A DNA stretch of 64,000 nt, taken from positions 496,001-560,000 of the forward strand of contig NZ_JAJNDU010000001.1 of assembly GCF_021043365.1 (NCBI RefSeq), in the 5' to 3' direction. Shown here piece by piece: positions 37,587 to 46,634 of this stretch. The stretch is from Sphingomonas sp. IC-11. GTDB lineage: Bacteria > Pseudomonadota > Alphaproteobacteria > Sphingomonadales > Sphingomonadaceae. How positions within the stretch are numbered: position 1 is the stretch's first letter; every line of letters begins with the position of its first letter. Both the position numbers and the translations under genes were made by a program. A model generated the notes under the pieces. It was given only the letters and a program-made list of their open reading frames with translations, did not search any database and had not been told where the DNA came from.

Positions 37587-39815
37587 ATGCGCAAACCACG
37601 GGCCGGGCTGCCGAGCCGCCAGCAAATCCTGGATTTCATCGCCACGAGCGACACTCCCGCCGGCAAACGTGAAATCGCGCGTGCCTTCGGGTTGACCGCG
37701 CAGGAAAAGATCGGGCTCAAGGCACTGCTGAAGGACATGGCAGACGAGGGGCTGATCGACAGCGCTCCCGGCCGCGCTTTTCACAAGATGGGTGGCCTTC
37801 CGAAAGTTACCGTGCTGCGCGTCGTGGATGTGGATGACGGTGGCAACATTTGGGCCACGCCCGCGAAGTGGGAAGCGGAAACACCGCCGCCGCGGGTGCG
37901 AGTGAAGGAACGTCGGCGCGGCGAGATCGGCGTGGGTACGCGCCTGCTGGCGCGAACGGAGGAGGCCGGTAGCGGCTGGATTGCGCACCCGATGAAGGCG
38001 CTTGCTCCGGCGGCAGAGCAAATGATCGGCGTGCTGCGGGGCGAGGGCGATCGACTGTGGCTACAGGGCGTCGAGAAGAAAGAGCGGCGCGAATATGCCG
38101 TCTCCGACGCCGGGGGCGCGGAACCTGGCGATTTGGTACTAGCCGAGCGGACTGGGCGTCCGCCGCGGATCACGGCTCGCGTTGTGGAGCGACTGGGTGA
38201 TCCATTCGCGCCCCGCAGCTTTTCACTGATTGCCATTCACCGGCATGAGATCCCTCACGTCTTCGATCAGGATACCTTGGACGAGGCGGCTCGCGTCGCG
38301 AGGCAGCCGTTGGGTGAGGGGCGACAGGATCTCACTCACCTCCCGATCGTGGCGATCGACCCCGCCGACGCGCGCGACCATGACGACGCGATCTGGGCAG
38401 CGCCGGACGATGATCCGTCGAACCCCGACGGCTGGCGCGCCGTCGTCGCGATCGCTGACGTCAGCTTCTATGTTCGTGCGGGCAGCGCTCTTGATCGCGA
38501 GGCCCGACGGCGGGGCAATTCGGTCTATTTCCCGGATCGGGTCGTGCCGATGCTGCCCGAAGTGCTTTCGGCTGATGTCTGCTCGTTGAAGGAGGGTGAA
38601 GACCGGGCGGCCATGGCATGCCATCTTCAGATCACCAAGAACGGTGCGCTCAAATCCTGGCAATTCACGCGGGCCGTTGTTCGGATTGCCAGCAATATCG
38701 CCTATGAGGATGCTCAGGCTGCCATTGATGGCAACGCCGGCGATCCGCCAGTCTCCGATGATTTGATGGAGGCGCTGAGGAACCTGTGGGGTTGCTGGGG
38801 CGCGCTGGCCGAAGCGCGGGACAAGCGCGAACCGCTGGCCCTCGATCTGCCGGAGCGACAGGTTGCGCTGGACGAGAAGGGGCGCTTGCTTTCGGTCGCT
38901 CCCCGCGAGCGGCTGGATGCTCATAGGCTGGTCGAGGATTACATGATCGCGGCCAATGTCGCGGCGGCCAAGGCGCTGGAGGCCAAGAAGGCGCCGGTGA
39001 TGTACCGAGTGCACGAACCGCCATCGCGCGCGAAGCTGGCGGCGTTGAAGGATTATCTCGACACCTTCGATATCCCCTTCGCGCTGGGGCAGGTTATCAA
39101 GCCCGCTACGTTCAACCGCATTCTCGACCGGGTCGGCGAGGCGGATTTCCGGCCGCAGGTTATGGAGCAGGTGCTCCGCACTCAGACGCAGGCTTATTAT
39201 GGCCCGGGCAACCACGGCCATTTCGGCCTTTCGCTAGGATCCTACGCCCATTTCACCTCGCCGATCCGGCGCTACGCTGACTTGCTGGTCCATCGGGCGC
39301 TGACCAGTGCCTATGGACTTGGGCCGGGAGGACTCAACGGCGACGAGGATTTTGAGCGGCTGGGCGAGACAATCAGCAAGCTCGAGCGACGCGCCATGGA
39401 GGCGGAGCGCGAGACAATCGACCGTTATGTCGCGGCATTTCTCGCAGAGCGGGTGGGGGAGATCGTAGACGTTCGTATCACCGGGATACAGAATTTCGGC
39501 TTCTTCGCCACGGTAGAGGGCGTCGGCGGCGACGGGCTGATGCCGGTAAGCGATCTCGGCGGCGAGTATTTCCGCTACGACGAGGCGGCAATGCGGCTGG
39601 TGGGCGAGACCAGCGGCGACGAATATGTGTTGGGGCAGAGGCTGCAGCTGCGTCTAGCAGATGCTAATCCGGTTTCCGGTGCACTTCGGTTCGAGATGCC
39701 GGAGGGCAAGGGTGCGCGGCCGACGCGCCGGAGCGAGCGTGAGCCTCGTGCTCCTCGCGTTCTCAAGCGTCGCGGTCGGCCGGGCAATATCAGGCATCAG
39801 GGGCGGAGGAAGTAG
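37587..39815 (+). CDS. rnr: Ribonuclease R
   Basis: A 742-residue 3' to 5' exoribonuclease. The N-terminal winged helix (SRQQILDFIATSDTPAGKRE) is followed by cold-shock-like RNA-binding parts, then the RNB catalytic domain with IDPADARDHDDA at about 257-268 holding the Mg-binding aspartates. SLGSYAHFTSPIRRYADLLVHR matches the RNB end, and an S1 domain (RVGEIVDVRITGIQNFGFFATV) precedes a Lys/Arg-rich tail. RNase R degrades structured RNA and takes part in rRNA quality control. The tail is short. Confidence 0.95.
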   Translation: MRKPRAGLPSRQQILDFIATSDTPAGKREIARAFGLTAQEKIGLKALLKDMADEGLIDSAPGRAFHKMGGLPKVTVLRVVDVDDGGNIWATPAKWEAETPPPRVRVKERRRGEIGVGTRLLARTEEAGSGWIAHPMKALAPAAEQMIGVLRGEGDRLWLQGVEKKERREYAVSDAGGAEPGDLVLAERTGRPPRITARVVERLGDPFAPRSFSLIAIHRHEIPHVFDQDTLDEAARVARQPLGEGRQDLTHLPIVAIDPADARDHDDAIWAAPDDDPSNPDGWRAVVAIADVSFYVRAGSALDREARRRGNSVYFPDRVVPMLPEVLSADVCSLKEGEDRAAMACHLQITKNGALKSWQFTRAVVRIASNIAYEDAQAAIDGNAGDPPVSDDLMEALRNLWGCWGALAEARDKREPLALDLPERQVALDEKGRLLSVAPRERLDAHRLVEDYMIAANVAAAKALEAKKAPVMYRVHEPPSRAKLAALKDYLDTFDIPFALGQVIKPATFNRILDRVGEADFRPQVMEQVLRTQTQAYYGPGNHGHFGLSLGSYAHFTSPIRRYADLLVHRALTSAYGLGPGGLNGDEDFERLGETISKLERRAMEAERETIDRYVAAFLAERVGEIVDVRITGIQNFGFFATVEGVGGDGLMPVSDLGGEYFRYDEAAMRLVGETSGDEYVLGQRLQLRLADANPVSGALRFEMPEGKGARPTRRSEREPRAPRVLKRRGRPGNIRHQGRRK

Positions 39816-39816
39816 G

Positions 39817-40128
39817 TTGGCGAATATCGTGGTGCGTGTTGCGGAGCGTTATTCGACGCGTGCGCAGAACCGGATCGTGGAGCGGCTGCGTGCGGCCGGC
39901 GCGATCAAGCCGGCCAATGCAGCGTCATTCGTACCGGCTGGCCGAGGCGAGAAGCGCCTGCTGAATCGAATGCTGAAATTCGGTGCCATCGTGGCCGAGC
40001 CAGAGCATCGTTATTGGCTCGACGAGCGCAGGCTGACCAACTTTCGCAAGGAGGAACTGGCGCGAGTGCTGGGCGCCATTGCGGTCGCGGGATTCGCGGC
40101 TGCCGGCGCCATCGCTATCGGACGGTAA
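39817..40128 (+). CDS. Small protein with C-terminal membrane helix, unknown
   Basis: TTG at 39817 begins one base after the rnr stop, with GGAGGA at 39805 six bases ahead. The 103-residue product is basic (ERYSTRAQNRIVERLRAAGAI, RRLTNFRKEELARVLG) and ends in a hydrophobic Ala/Gly helix (AIAVAGFAAAGAIAIGR). It may bind RNA or membrane, which is only a guess from charge and position. No known family was recognised. Cotranscription with rnr is very likely. Confidence 0.7.
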   Translation: MANIVVRVAERYSTRAQNRIVERLRAAGAIKPANAASFVPAGRGEKRLLNRMLKFGAIVAEPEHRYWLDERRLTNFRKEELARVLGAIAVAGFAAAGAIAIGR

Positions 40129-40185
40129 GCGCCGCTACCGAACTCCCCAATAGCTAGCTGTCAAATGGAGAGGCCGGCTCGCGGT

Positions 40186-40217
40186 GGCTGCAAGGTGCTA
40201 AAAGCCTTGCGTCAGCC
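40186..40217. terminator. Possible convergent terminator
   Basis: GGCTGCAAGG at 40186-40195 pairs with CCTTG at 40205-40209 and CAGCC at 40213-40217, with CGT bulged. It lies between a plus-strand gene ending at 40128 and a minus-strand gene ending at 40224. Confidence 0.4.
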
Positions 40218-40223
40218 TATCGT

Positions 40224-41384
40224 TTAGCAGGCGGTGAAGGTGAGCCCGGCGTTCTTCGTCAGGCGATCACGTAACTGCGATCCCATCAATGCACCCGGCG
40301 TCCAGATCCCGCCTTCGCCCTGAACGTCCTGCACCAGACACAAGGCACTTTCAGCCAGCATCTTGCTGGTCGAGCCATAGCCGGGGTCGCGATCGCCGGT
40401 CACCACGGCGTCAAGGCGAGTGCCGTCGGGCATCAGGCCGATGAACAGCACATCGTAGTGGCCGGTTTCGCGTTCTTCCTTGGTCGGGCCTTCGCCTGGC
40501 TTGGGCCCGCTGTCGCCGGCGAACGGGTTCAGCTTTGCAATCGCTTCGGCAGCCGCCTTGCCCATTTCGCCCAAGCCGGCAACCATCATCTCGTCATAGA
40601 CGAAATCACTGCCATAGCGCCCGCCGAGCAGGAAATTGGTGCGATGCACGTTCTTGGTGTTGATCGGCGCCATCACAAACGGGGCAACCCAGCAGTTGAT
40701 CGTGGAATCGAACTCCGGAATGAGACCGGTCGGCTGATGAGGGCCGCTGTGTCCCGGAGTAAGTGCAAAAGGGCTGGCGAGGAGCGGTACCAGCGACGGG
40801 TCTTTGGCGGCGGCGGCCAGGGTTGCCTTCAGGCTCGCGGCAGTTCCCCCGGAAAAGCCACCTTTCATGACCCGCACCCGCCCCTTCACGCGCGGCGCGG
40901 GGCGGCCAAAGCGCTTGATCGCTGCTTCTTGCAGGGTCATCACGCCGAGGTCGAACGGAATGGAATCGAAGCCGCACGAGAAGACGATACGTGCGCCAGT
41001 GCGCCTTGCCTCGTCATGGTGCGCGTCGATCATCCGCCGCATCCACCCCGGCTCGCCGCACAGATCCACGTAAGCGGTTCCCGTGGCGGCGCACGCGGCG
41101 ACAAGATCGCTGCCGTACAGCTGGTAAGGGCCAACGGTCGAGATCACGACATTCGTACGCTCGCACAACGCCCGCAAAGAGGCAGGATCGTCCGAGTTGG
41201 CGGTGAGGAGCGGCACGTGGGTGCCGATGCCCATCTCCTCGCGCACCTCCTGAAGCTTGCTGAGCGAGCGCCCCGCCATGGCCCAGCGAACACCGATGGG
41301 GTAGGCGCTGGCGATATATTCGGCCACCAAACGCCCAGTGTAGCCGGTCGCGCCATAGACGATTACGTCGAATTCGCTCGCCAT
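40224..41384 (-). CDS. Saccharopine dehydrogenase-like / trans-acting enoyl reductase family protein
   Basis: A 386-residue protein opening with a Rossmann nucleotide site (FDVIVYGATGYTGRLVAEYI). The segment VVISTVGPYQLYGSDLVAACAATGTAYVDLCGE and the later RIVFSCGFDSIPFDLGVM are typical of the saccharopine dehydrogenase-like oxidoreductases that include mycobacterial trans-acting enoyl reductases. The substrate here is unknown; a lipid or polyketide-like acyl chain is possible by analogy. GGAGG five bases before ATG 41384 sets the start. It follows the ABC exporter gene by 12 bases and should be in its operon. Confidence 0.75.
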   Translation of the reverse strand: MASEFDVIVYGATGYTGRLVAEYIASAYPIGVRWAMAGRSLSKLQEVREEMGIGTHVPLLTANSDDPASLRALCERTNVVISTVGPYQLYGSDLVAACAATGTAYVDLCGEPGWMRRMIDAHHDEARRTGARIVFSCGFDSIPFDLGVMTLQEAAIKRFGRPAPRVKGRVRVMKGGFSGGTAASLKATLAAAAKDPSLVPLLASPFALTPGHSGPHQPTGLIPEFDSTINCWVAPFVMAPINTKNVHRTNFLLGGRYGSDFVYDEMMVAGLGEMGKAAAEAIAKLNPFAGDSGPKPGEGPTKEERETGHYDVLFIGLMPDGTRLDAVVTGDRDPGYGSTSKMLAESALCLVQDVQGEGGIWTPGALMGSQLRDRLTKNAGLTFTAC

Positions 41385-41396
41385 CACTTCCTCCTG

Positions 41397-43175
41397 CTAT
41401 GCCGCTTCGCTGAACTGAAGGCTCGCCAAGCGGGCATAGAGCCCGCTGCGCGCCATCAGCGCCGCGTGGTCGCCCTGTTCGACGATCCTCCCGCCATCCA
41501 TTACCACGATTCGGTTGGCCGCGCGTACGGTGGCCAGGCGATGGGCGATGACCAGCGTGGTGCGATCCGCCATCAGCCGCTCCAGGGCTTCCTGCACCAG
41601 GCGCTCGCTTTCGGCGTCGAGGGCGCTGGTCGCCTCGTCTAGCAGCAGAATCGGAGCGTCGCGCAACAGTGCGCGGGCGATTGCCACGCGCTGGCGTTGA
41701 CCACCCGACAGCCGGGCGCCGCCCTCGCCAAGGAACGTATCGAGCCCCTCCGGCAGCTCGCGAAGGAACTTGGCGGCGTTCGCAGCCTCGGCAGCGGCCC
41801 ATAACGCATCGTCATCGGCCTCCCAGCGGCCGTAGCGCAGATTGTCTCGGGCAGACGCGGCGAAGATCACCGTTTCCTGTGGCACCATAGCGATGCGCGC
41901 TCGCACGGCGGCCGGATCGGCGTCGCGAAGGTTCACGCCGTCGATCGTCAGCCGGCCTTCCGCGGGATCGTAGAAGCGCTGAAGAAGCTGGAACAATGTC
42001 GTCTTGCCTGCGCCGGACGGTCCCACCAGAGCCACCGTTTCTCCCGGCGCTACTCGGAGTGAGAAATCGTGCAGCGCGGCCGTGTCCGGGCGCGAGGGAT
42101 AACGGAACTCGACATGCTCGAACGTCACCTCGCCGCGGGCAAGCTCGACAAGCGACATGGGGCGGGCAGGGGCAGCGATATCCGGCGTTTCGGACATGAG
42201 CTCCGCCAGCCGGCCAGCCGCACCGGCACCGCGCAGCAGCTCGCCATATACCTCTGTCAGCGCGCCAAAGGCGCCTGCCACGATGCCACCGGTCAGCACG
42301 AATGCAGCGATCGACCCGCCGGAGAGCCGGCCCGCGGCAACGTCCGTTGCTCCCTCCCACAAGACCAGGGTGATCGAGCCGAAGACCAGGCCGATGACGA
42401 TTGCGGTCATCACGGCGCGTAACAGGATACGCCGCTCAGCGGCCGCCATCGTTGCCTCGACCGCTCCGGCGAAGCGCTGGGCTTCACGGCGCTCCTGGCC
42501 GAACGCCTGAACGATCTTCATCGCGCCCAATGTTTCGGTCACCATGGCGCCGACGTCTGCAACTCGATCCTGCGAGGCCCGCGAGTAGTTGCGCACCTTT
42601 CGACCAAGCAACATGATCGGCAGGATCACCAGCGGAATGCCGAGGCACAACAGGCCGGCAAGTTTCGGCGATATGGCAAACAGGTAGACCAGACCGCCTA
42701 TGCCGGTGAAGGCGTTGCGAAGGGCCACCGATACGGTGGTCCCCACCACCATCTCGATCTGTGCCGTATCCGCCGTCATCCGGCTGGCGATTTCAGAGGG
42801 ACGGTTCTCCTCGAAGAACCTGGGGCTCAGTGTGAGCAGGTGGCGCTGCACGCTGGTGCGGATGTCGGCAACGACTCGCTCGCCCAGCCAAGACACGAAG
42901 TAGAAGCGTACGGCGGTGCCGATCGCTAGCACGGCGACGATCATCAGCATGTAGTGAAAGGCGCCGGCGACTGCTTCGCCAGCATTTGCCGTAAACCCCC
43001 GGTCTATCACTCGCTTGAAGCTATAGGGGATGGCGATCGTCGCCGCCGACGTGATCGCGAGCGCGGTCCAGGCGGCAGCGATCTGCCCAGGGTAGCGCTT
43101 GGCGTGGCGCCAGACGAGAGCGAGATTGCCGATCCGGCGCGTTGAGGGCGGCTCCACCGCCGCGTTGCTGGCCAT
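41397..43175 (-). CDS. ABC transporter, fused permease and ATPase (ABCB/MsbA-like)
   Basis: A 592-residue half transporter expected to work as a homodimer in the inner membrane. Six helices occupy residues about 30-320 after a short N terminus. The ATPase domain shows Walker A GPSGAGKTTL, the signature LSGGQRQRVAIARALL, Walker B ILLLDEATSALD, and a switch histidine in LVIAHRLATVR. Such exporters move lipids, peptides or drugs; substrate unknown. I start at MASNAAVEPP (43175), since a GTG-like extension to 43226 has no ribosome site. Transcribed before the reductase-like gene. Confidence 0.9.
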   Translation of the reverse strand: MASNAAVEPPSTRRIGNLALVWRHAKRYPGQIAAAWTALAITSAATIAIPYSFKRVIDRGFTANAGEAVAGAFHYMLMIVAVLAIGTAVRFYFVSWLGERVVADIRTSVQRHLLTLSPRFFEENRPSEIASRMTADTAQIEMVVGTTVSVALRNAFTGIGGLVYLFAISPKLAGLLCLGIPLVILPIMLLGRKVRNYSRASQDRVADVGAMVTETLGAMKIVQAFGQERREAQRFAGAVEATMAAAERRILLRAVMTAIVIGLVFGSITLVLWEGATDVAAGRLSGGSIAAFVLTGGIVAGAFGALTEVYGELLRGAGAAGRLAELMSETPDIAAPARPMSLVELARGEVTFEHVEFRYPSRPDTAALHDFSLRVAPGETVALVGPSGAGKTTLFQLLQRFYDPAEGRLTIDGVNLRDADPAAVRARIAMVPQETVIFAASARDNLRYGRWEADDDALWAAAEAANAAKFLRELPEGLDTFLGEGGARLSGGQRQRVAIARALLRDAPILLLDEATSALDAESERLVQEALERLMADRTTLVIAHRLATVRAANRIVVMDGGRIVEQGDHAALMARSGLYARLASLQFSEAA

Positions 43176-43246
43176 GCGGGGGCACCTAGCAGCGCCCGAG
43201 GTGTGGCTCAATCGCCACCGTCTCAAGGCAATCGGCAGCGCCCCTG

Positions 43247-43264
43247 ATTGTGCAGGTGCACAAT
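43247..43264. promoter_or_regulatory. TGC-containing palindrome before the PHA depolymerase
   Basis: ATTGTGC at 43247-43253 and GCACAAT at 43258-43264 form a perfect 7-bp inverted repeat with AGGT between, about 43 bp before the depolymerase ATG. PhaR-type regulators of PHA genes in other alphaproteobacteria bind TGC-rich sites, so this is a candidate operator. Confidence 0.4.
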
Positions 43265-43306
43265 ACTTATATGGTGCCAGTGCCTTCCTGCGCTACAGGA
43301 TACCCG

Positions 43307-44524
43307 ATGCTCTACGATGCCTATGAGTTCCAGCGCTCACTGCTAGCAACGGCAAGTGCAATGGCCAATTTTGGCGCGGGCATGTTGCAAAACCCGGCAA
43401 ACCCCTTCGCCTATTTCGGCGGCGGACAGATCATGGGCTCTGCGCTTGAGGTGTTCGCGCATGCTGCGGCACCGCGTGGAAAGCCGAACTTTGCGCTCGA
43501 GCATGTTCTGATTGATGGGCGGGATGTCGCGGTGCGCGAGGAAGTCGTTCTTCGCAAGCCCTTCGGTCAGCTGAAGCGGTTCGTGCGCGACGGTGTCGAG
43601 GGCGGCCCGCGGCTGCTGATCGTGGCGCCGATGTCGGGGCACTTTGCAACGCTGCTGCGAGGGACGGTCGAGCGGATGCTGCCCTTTGCCGACGTGTACA
43701 TCACCGATTGGGCGGACGCGAAGCTCGTGCCACTCGCGGAAGGCAGCTTCGACCTCGACGACTATATCGATTATCTCGTCGAGTTCCTCGAGGCGATCGG
43801 TCCCGGTGCGCATATGCTGGCTGTCTGCCAGCCATCAGTACCGTCCTACGCCGCTGCTTGCCTGATGAGTGCCCAGCAGCATCCATGCCGACCACGGACG
43901 CTGACCATGATGGGCGGTCCCGTGGATACCCGCGAGGCACCTACCGCGGTCAACCAGTTGGCAACCGAGCGACCGCATGCTTGGTTTGAGCAGAATGTGA
44001 TCGCGACGGTGCCGGCCATGTACCCCGGCGCGGGGCGACGCGTATATCCTGGCTTTCTGCAGCTCACCGGCTTCATGTCGATGAACTTGGGCAATCACAT
44101 GATGAGCCATTGGGAGATGTTCAAACATCTCGTCCGTGGCGACGGTCAAAGCGCCGACGCGACCAAGGAGTTCTACGACGAATATCGCTCGGTCTGTGAC
44201 ATGACGGCGGAATACTACCTGCAAACGATCGACCAGGTTTTTCAGCGTCATGCGCTGCCCAGAGGAGCGATGACCCACCGCGGTGTTCCGGTGGACCCGG
44301 ACGCGATCACCGATATTGCCATCCTCGCCGTCGAAGGGGAGCGAGACGACATTTCGGGGCTTGGTCAGACCAAGGCGGCGTTGACGCTCGCAAGCAATCT
44401 GCCCGCGGACATGAAGCGCTATTACATGGCCGAGGGCGTCGGCCACTATGGCATCTTCAACGGGTCGAAGTGGCGCGACAGGATTGCGCCTGTTGTAGAA
44501 GCGTGGATTGCCGCGCACGATTGA
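43307..44524 (+). CDS. phaZ: Intracellular polyhydroxyalkanoate depolymerase
   Basis: A 405-residue alpha/beta hydrolase without signal peptide, of normal PhaZ length. MLYDAYEFQRSLLATASAMA is the conserved start, and the catalytic elbow is AVCQPSVPSYAA, where Cys174 takes the place of the usual lipase-box serine as in PhaZ1-type enzymes. Ser-Gly motif LIVAPMSGHFATLLRGTV forms the oxyanion region, and VGHYGIFNGSKWR has the late histidine. It degrades stored poly-3-hydroxybutyrate. AGGA at 43297 supports ATG 43307 over GTG-like upstream starts. Nearby thiolase and crotonase genes handle related acyl-CoAs. Confidence 0.92.
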   Translation: MLYDAYEFQRSLLATASAMANFGAGMLQNPANPFAYFGGGQIMGSALEVFAHAAAPRGKPNFALEHVLIDGRDVAVREEVVLRKPFGQLKRFVRDGVEGGPRLLIVAPMSGHFATLLRGTVERMLPFADVYITDWADAKLVPLAEGSFDLDDYIDYLVEFLEAIGPGAHMLAVCQPSVPSYAAACLMSAQQHPCRPRTLTMMGGPVDTREAPTAVNQLATERPHAWFEQNVIATVPAMYPGAGRRVYPGFLQLTGFMSMNLGNHMMSHWEMFKHLVRGDGQSADATKEFYDEYRSVCDMTAEYYLQTIDQVFQRHALPRGAMTHRGVPVDPDAITDIAILAVEGERDDISGLGQTKAALTLASNLPADMKRYYMAEGVGHYGIFNGSKWRDRIAPVVEAWIAAHD

Positions 44525-44642
44525 CGCGGCGCTCAACGTGAACCTGCCCGAGCCGAGGCGCAAGGTTAGTCTTGCTTGCTTGGAGCAACGCTTTGCGATC
44601 GCTGCCAGCAACGCTCGAAGACTAGCTACTCGGCCGGTCAGG

Positions 44643-44676
44643 TCGGGGCTTCCGCCGATCGTCGGCTAGAAGCCCC
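44643..44676. terminator. Convergent terminator after phaZ
   Basis: CGGGGCTTC at 44643-44651 pairs with GAAGCCCCG at 44668-44676, and an inner stem GCCGA/TCGGC sits in the loop. This 34-nt hairpin separates phaZ from the convergent stress protein gene. Confidence 0.65.
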
Positions 44677-44687
44677 GCGTCGGCCGA

Positions 44688-45164
44688 TCAGGCGATCGAG
44701 CCGACCTTCGCGTGACTTGACGACTCCGATGCATCGATCGTGCCGCCGAATAGCATCTTCAACCTGCCGCTCAGCGCAACATCGGTCTCCCACAGCTCAG
44801 CCGAAGTGACGTCGAAACGGTTGAGGCGAGCATCAGCCTTGCCGTTCGGGAACCACGCCTCGACCCGATTGTCCCAAAGGCGGTCAAACGTGGCCTGGTC
44901 CGTCTCCTGCGACACCCGACCTGCAAGGCAGGCGAAGAAATCGTGACCTTTGCCCACGAATTGAGCCATGGCCTTGCCACCCTTCGCGATGCGATTGTCG
45001 TGAGCGGAGAAGATGAACAAGGTGTTCGGCTGGGACTCGTCAAGTTTGACGTTCATCGGCTCCGAATGCTCACCATCCATCAGCCCGATCATCACGAACG
45101 GACTTTCTTCCACCTTGCGAAGAAAAGTCTCTGCGACTTCCTGCGGGCTGTCGTGATTGGCCAT
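44688..45164 (-). CDS. Pyridoxamine 5'-phosphate oxidase-fold general stress protein
   Basis: A 158-residue flavin-binding split-barrel protein. FLRKVEESPFVMIGLMDGEHSEPMNVKLDES and the tail VTSAELWETDVALSGRLKMLFGG match the general-stress-protein-26 branch of the PNPOx-like fold. The motif SAHDNRIAKGGKAMAQF suggests the FMN phosphate contact. Such proteins bind FMN or FAD and are induced by stress, but their reaction is not settled. GGAGA seven bases before the ATG. It is monocistronic between hairpins. Confidence 0.8.
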   Translation of the reverse strand: MANHDSPQEVAETFLRKVEESPFVMIGLMDGEHSEPMNVKLDESQPNTLFIFSAHDNRIAKGGKAMAQFVGKGHDFFACLAGRVSQETDQATFDRLWDNRVEAWFPNGKADARLNRFDVTSAELWETDVALSGRLKMLFGGTIDASESSSHAKVGSIA

Positions 45165-45336
45165 CTCATCGTCTCCTGCTTTGGATTTACCGGGAGAACG
45201 TGAGCGGCGTGGGTTGGTTGCGTTGGGTTAATGAGCGTCACCGCTGGCGAGTGATCGTGAACGATGGCGAAGGAAACGAAAATGGCCCCGGACGCTGGTG
45301 CGTGCGGAGCCATTCTCAATAAGTTAGCCGTTGCCG

Positions 45337-45356
45337 GCGGGGCACGAGCGCCCCGC
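45337..45356 (-). terminator. GC hairpin after the thiolase gene
   Basis: GCGGGGC at 45337-45343 and GCCCCGC at 45350-45356 form a 7-bp stem with a 6-nt loop, 14 bases past the thiolase stop. The A run after it on the plus strand places Ts before the stem on the minus strand, so it is not a classic intrinsic terminator. Confidence 0.45.
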
Positions 45357-45369
45357 TAAAAACTCCGGA

Positions 45370-46548
45370 TCAGAGAACCTCGAACAGGCCCGCTGCGCCC
45401 ATGCCGCCGCCGACGCACATCGTGATCACGACATACTTCGCACCGCGACGCTTGCCTTCGATCAGCGCGTGGCCGGTCATGCGCGCGCCCGACATGCCAT
45501 AGGGGTGGCCGATCGAGATCGCGCCGCCGTTCACGTTCAGCAGGTCGTTGGGGATGCCCAGCTTGTCACGGCAGTAGAGCACCTGCACCGCGAACGCCTC
45601 GTTCAGCTCCCACAGGCCGATATCGTCCATCTTCAGGTTGAAGCGTTCGAGCAGCTTGGGGATCGCGAAGACCGGGCCGATGCCCATCTCGTCCGGCTCG
45701 GTCCCGGCGACGGCCATGCCGACATAGCGGCCCAGCGGGGTCAAGCCCTTCTTCTCGGCCAGCTTCTCTTCCATCAGCACGCTGGCCGATGCACCGTCCG
45801 ACAGCTGCGAGGCGTTGCCGGCGGTGATGTTGAGATCGGGGCCAAGCACCGGCTTCAGCGACTTCAGGCCCTCCAGCGTGGTGTCCGGGCGGTTGCCCTC
45901 GTCCTTCGCCAGCGTCACTTCCTTGTAGGAGACTTCCTTGGTCTCCTTGTCGGTGATCGCCATGTTGGCGGTGACGGGGATGATCTCGTCATCGAACTTG
46001 CCGGCGGCCTGCGCGGCGGCGGTGCGCTGCTGCGACTGGAAGCCATATTCGTCCTGCGCGTCGCGGCTGATGCCATAGCGCTTGGCGACCACTTCGGCGG
46101 TCTGCAGCATCGGCATGTAGATGTCCTTGTGCATCGCGACCAGTTCGGGGTCCGGCTGCACGCGCATCTGCGGCGTCTGGACGATGCTAATGGAATCGAC
46201 GCCGCCGCCCAGCGTCACGTCCATGTTGTCGACCACGATCTGCTTCGCGGCAGTCGCGATCGCCATCAGGCCCGATGCGCACTGGCGGTCGAGCGACATG
46301 CCCGAGACCGAGGTGGGAAGGCCGGCGCGCAGCAGCGAGGTGCGCGCAATGTTGGTCGCCTGCGCGCCCTGCTGGAGCGCGGCCCCCATCACGACGTCCT
46401 GGATCTCACCGCCGTCGATCCCGGCGCGCTCGACGGCGGCCTTAATCGCATGGCTGGCGAGCGTCGGCGACAGCGTGTTGTTGAACGCGCCACGATAGGC
46501 CCGGCCGATCGGCGTACGGGCGGTGGAGACGATGACGGCGGAACGCAT
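45370..46548 (-). CDS. Acetyl-CoA C-acyltransferase (thiolase)
   Basis: A 392-residue thiolase that either cleaves 3-ketoacyl-CoA or condenses acetyl-CoA. Nucleophile Cys90 is in [12 protein letters not shown], the general base His in [16 protein letters not shown] and the second cysteine in [10 protein letters not shown]. FadA and PhaA types are hard to tell apart here. The sequence [18 protein letters not shown] in the loop domain hints at the degradative group, but the assignment is tentative. Ribosome site AAGGA. MaoC hydratase lies 86 bp upstream on the same strand. Confidence 0.92.
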   Translation of the reverse strand: MRSAVIVSTARTPIGRAYRGAFNNTLSPTLASHAIKAAVERAGIDGGEIQDVVMGAALQQGAQATNIARTSLLRAGLPTSVSGMSLDRQCASGLMAIATAAKQIVVDNMDVTLGGGVDSISIVQTPQMRVQPDPELVAMHKDIYMPMLQTAEVVAKRYGISRDAQDEYGFQSQQRTAAAQAAGKFDDEIIPVTANMAITDKETKEVSYKEVTLAKDEGNRPDTTLEGLKSLKPVLGPDLNITAGNASQLSDGASASVLMEEKLAEKKGLTPLGRYVGMAVAGTEPDEMGIGPVFAIPKLLERFNLKMDDIGLWELNEAFAVQVLYCRDKLGIPNDLLNVNGGAISIGHPYGMSGARMTGHALIEGKRRGAKYVVITMCVGGGMGAAGLFEVL

Positions 46549-46634
46549 GGTTGTTGTCCTTGGGTAAGGTTGGTGGCCGGTCCGCCCGCGGCTGCGGGCG
46601 GCGCTCCCTGGGGAGGGCGGCGGTCAGGAAGATA

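Noticed and set aside
44525-44687. tRNA or small RNA gene in the phaZ downstream gap
   Set aside because: Only a terminator-like hairpin; no cloverleaf pattern or CCA end.
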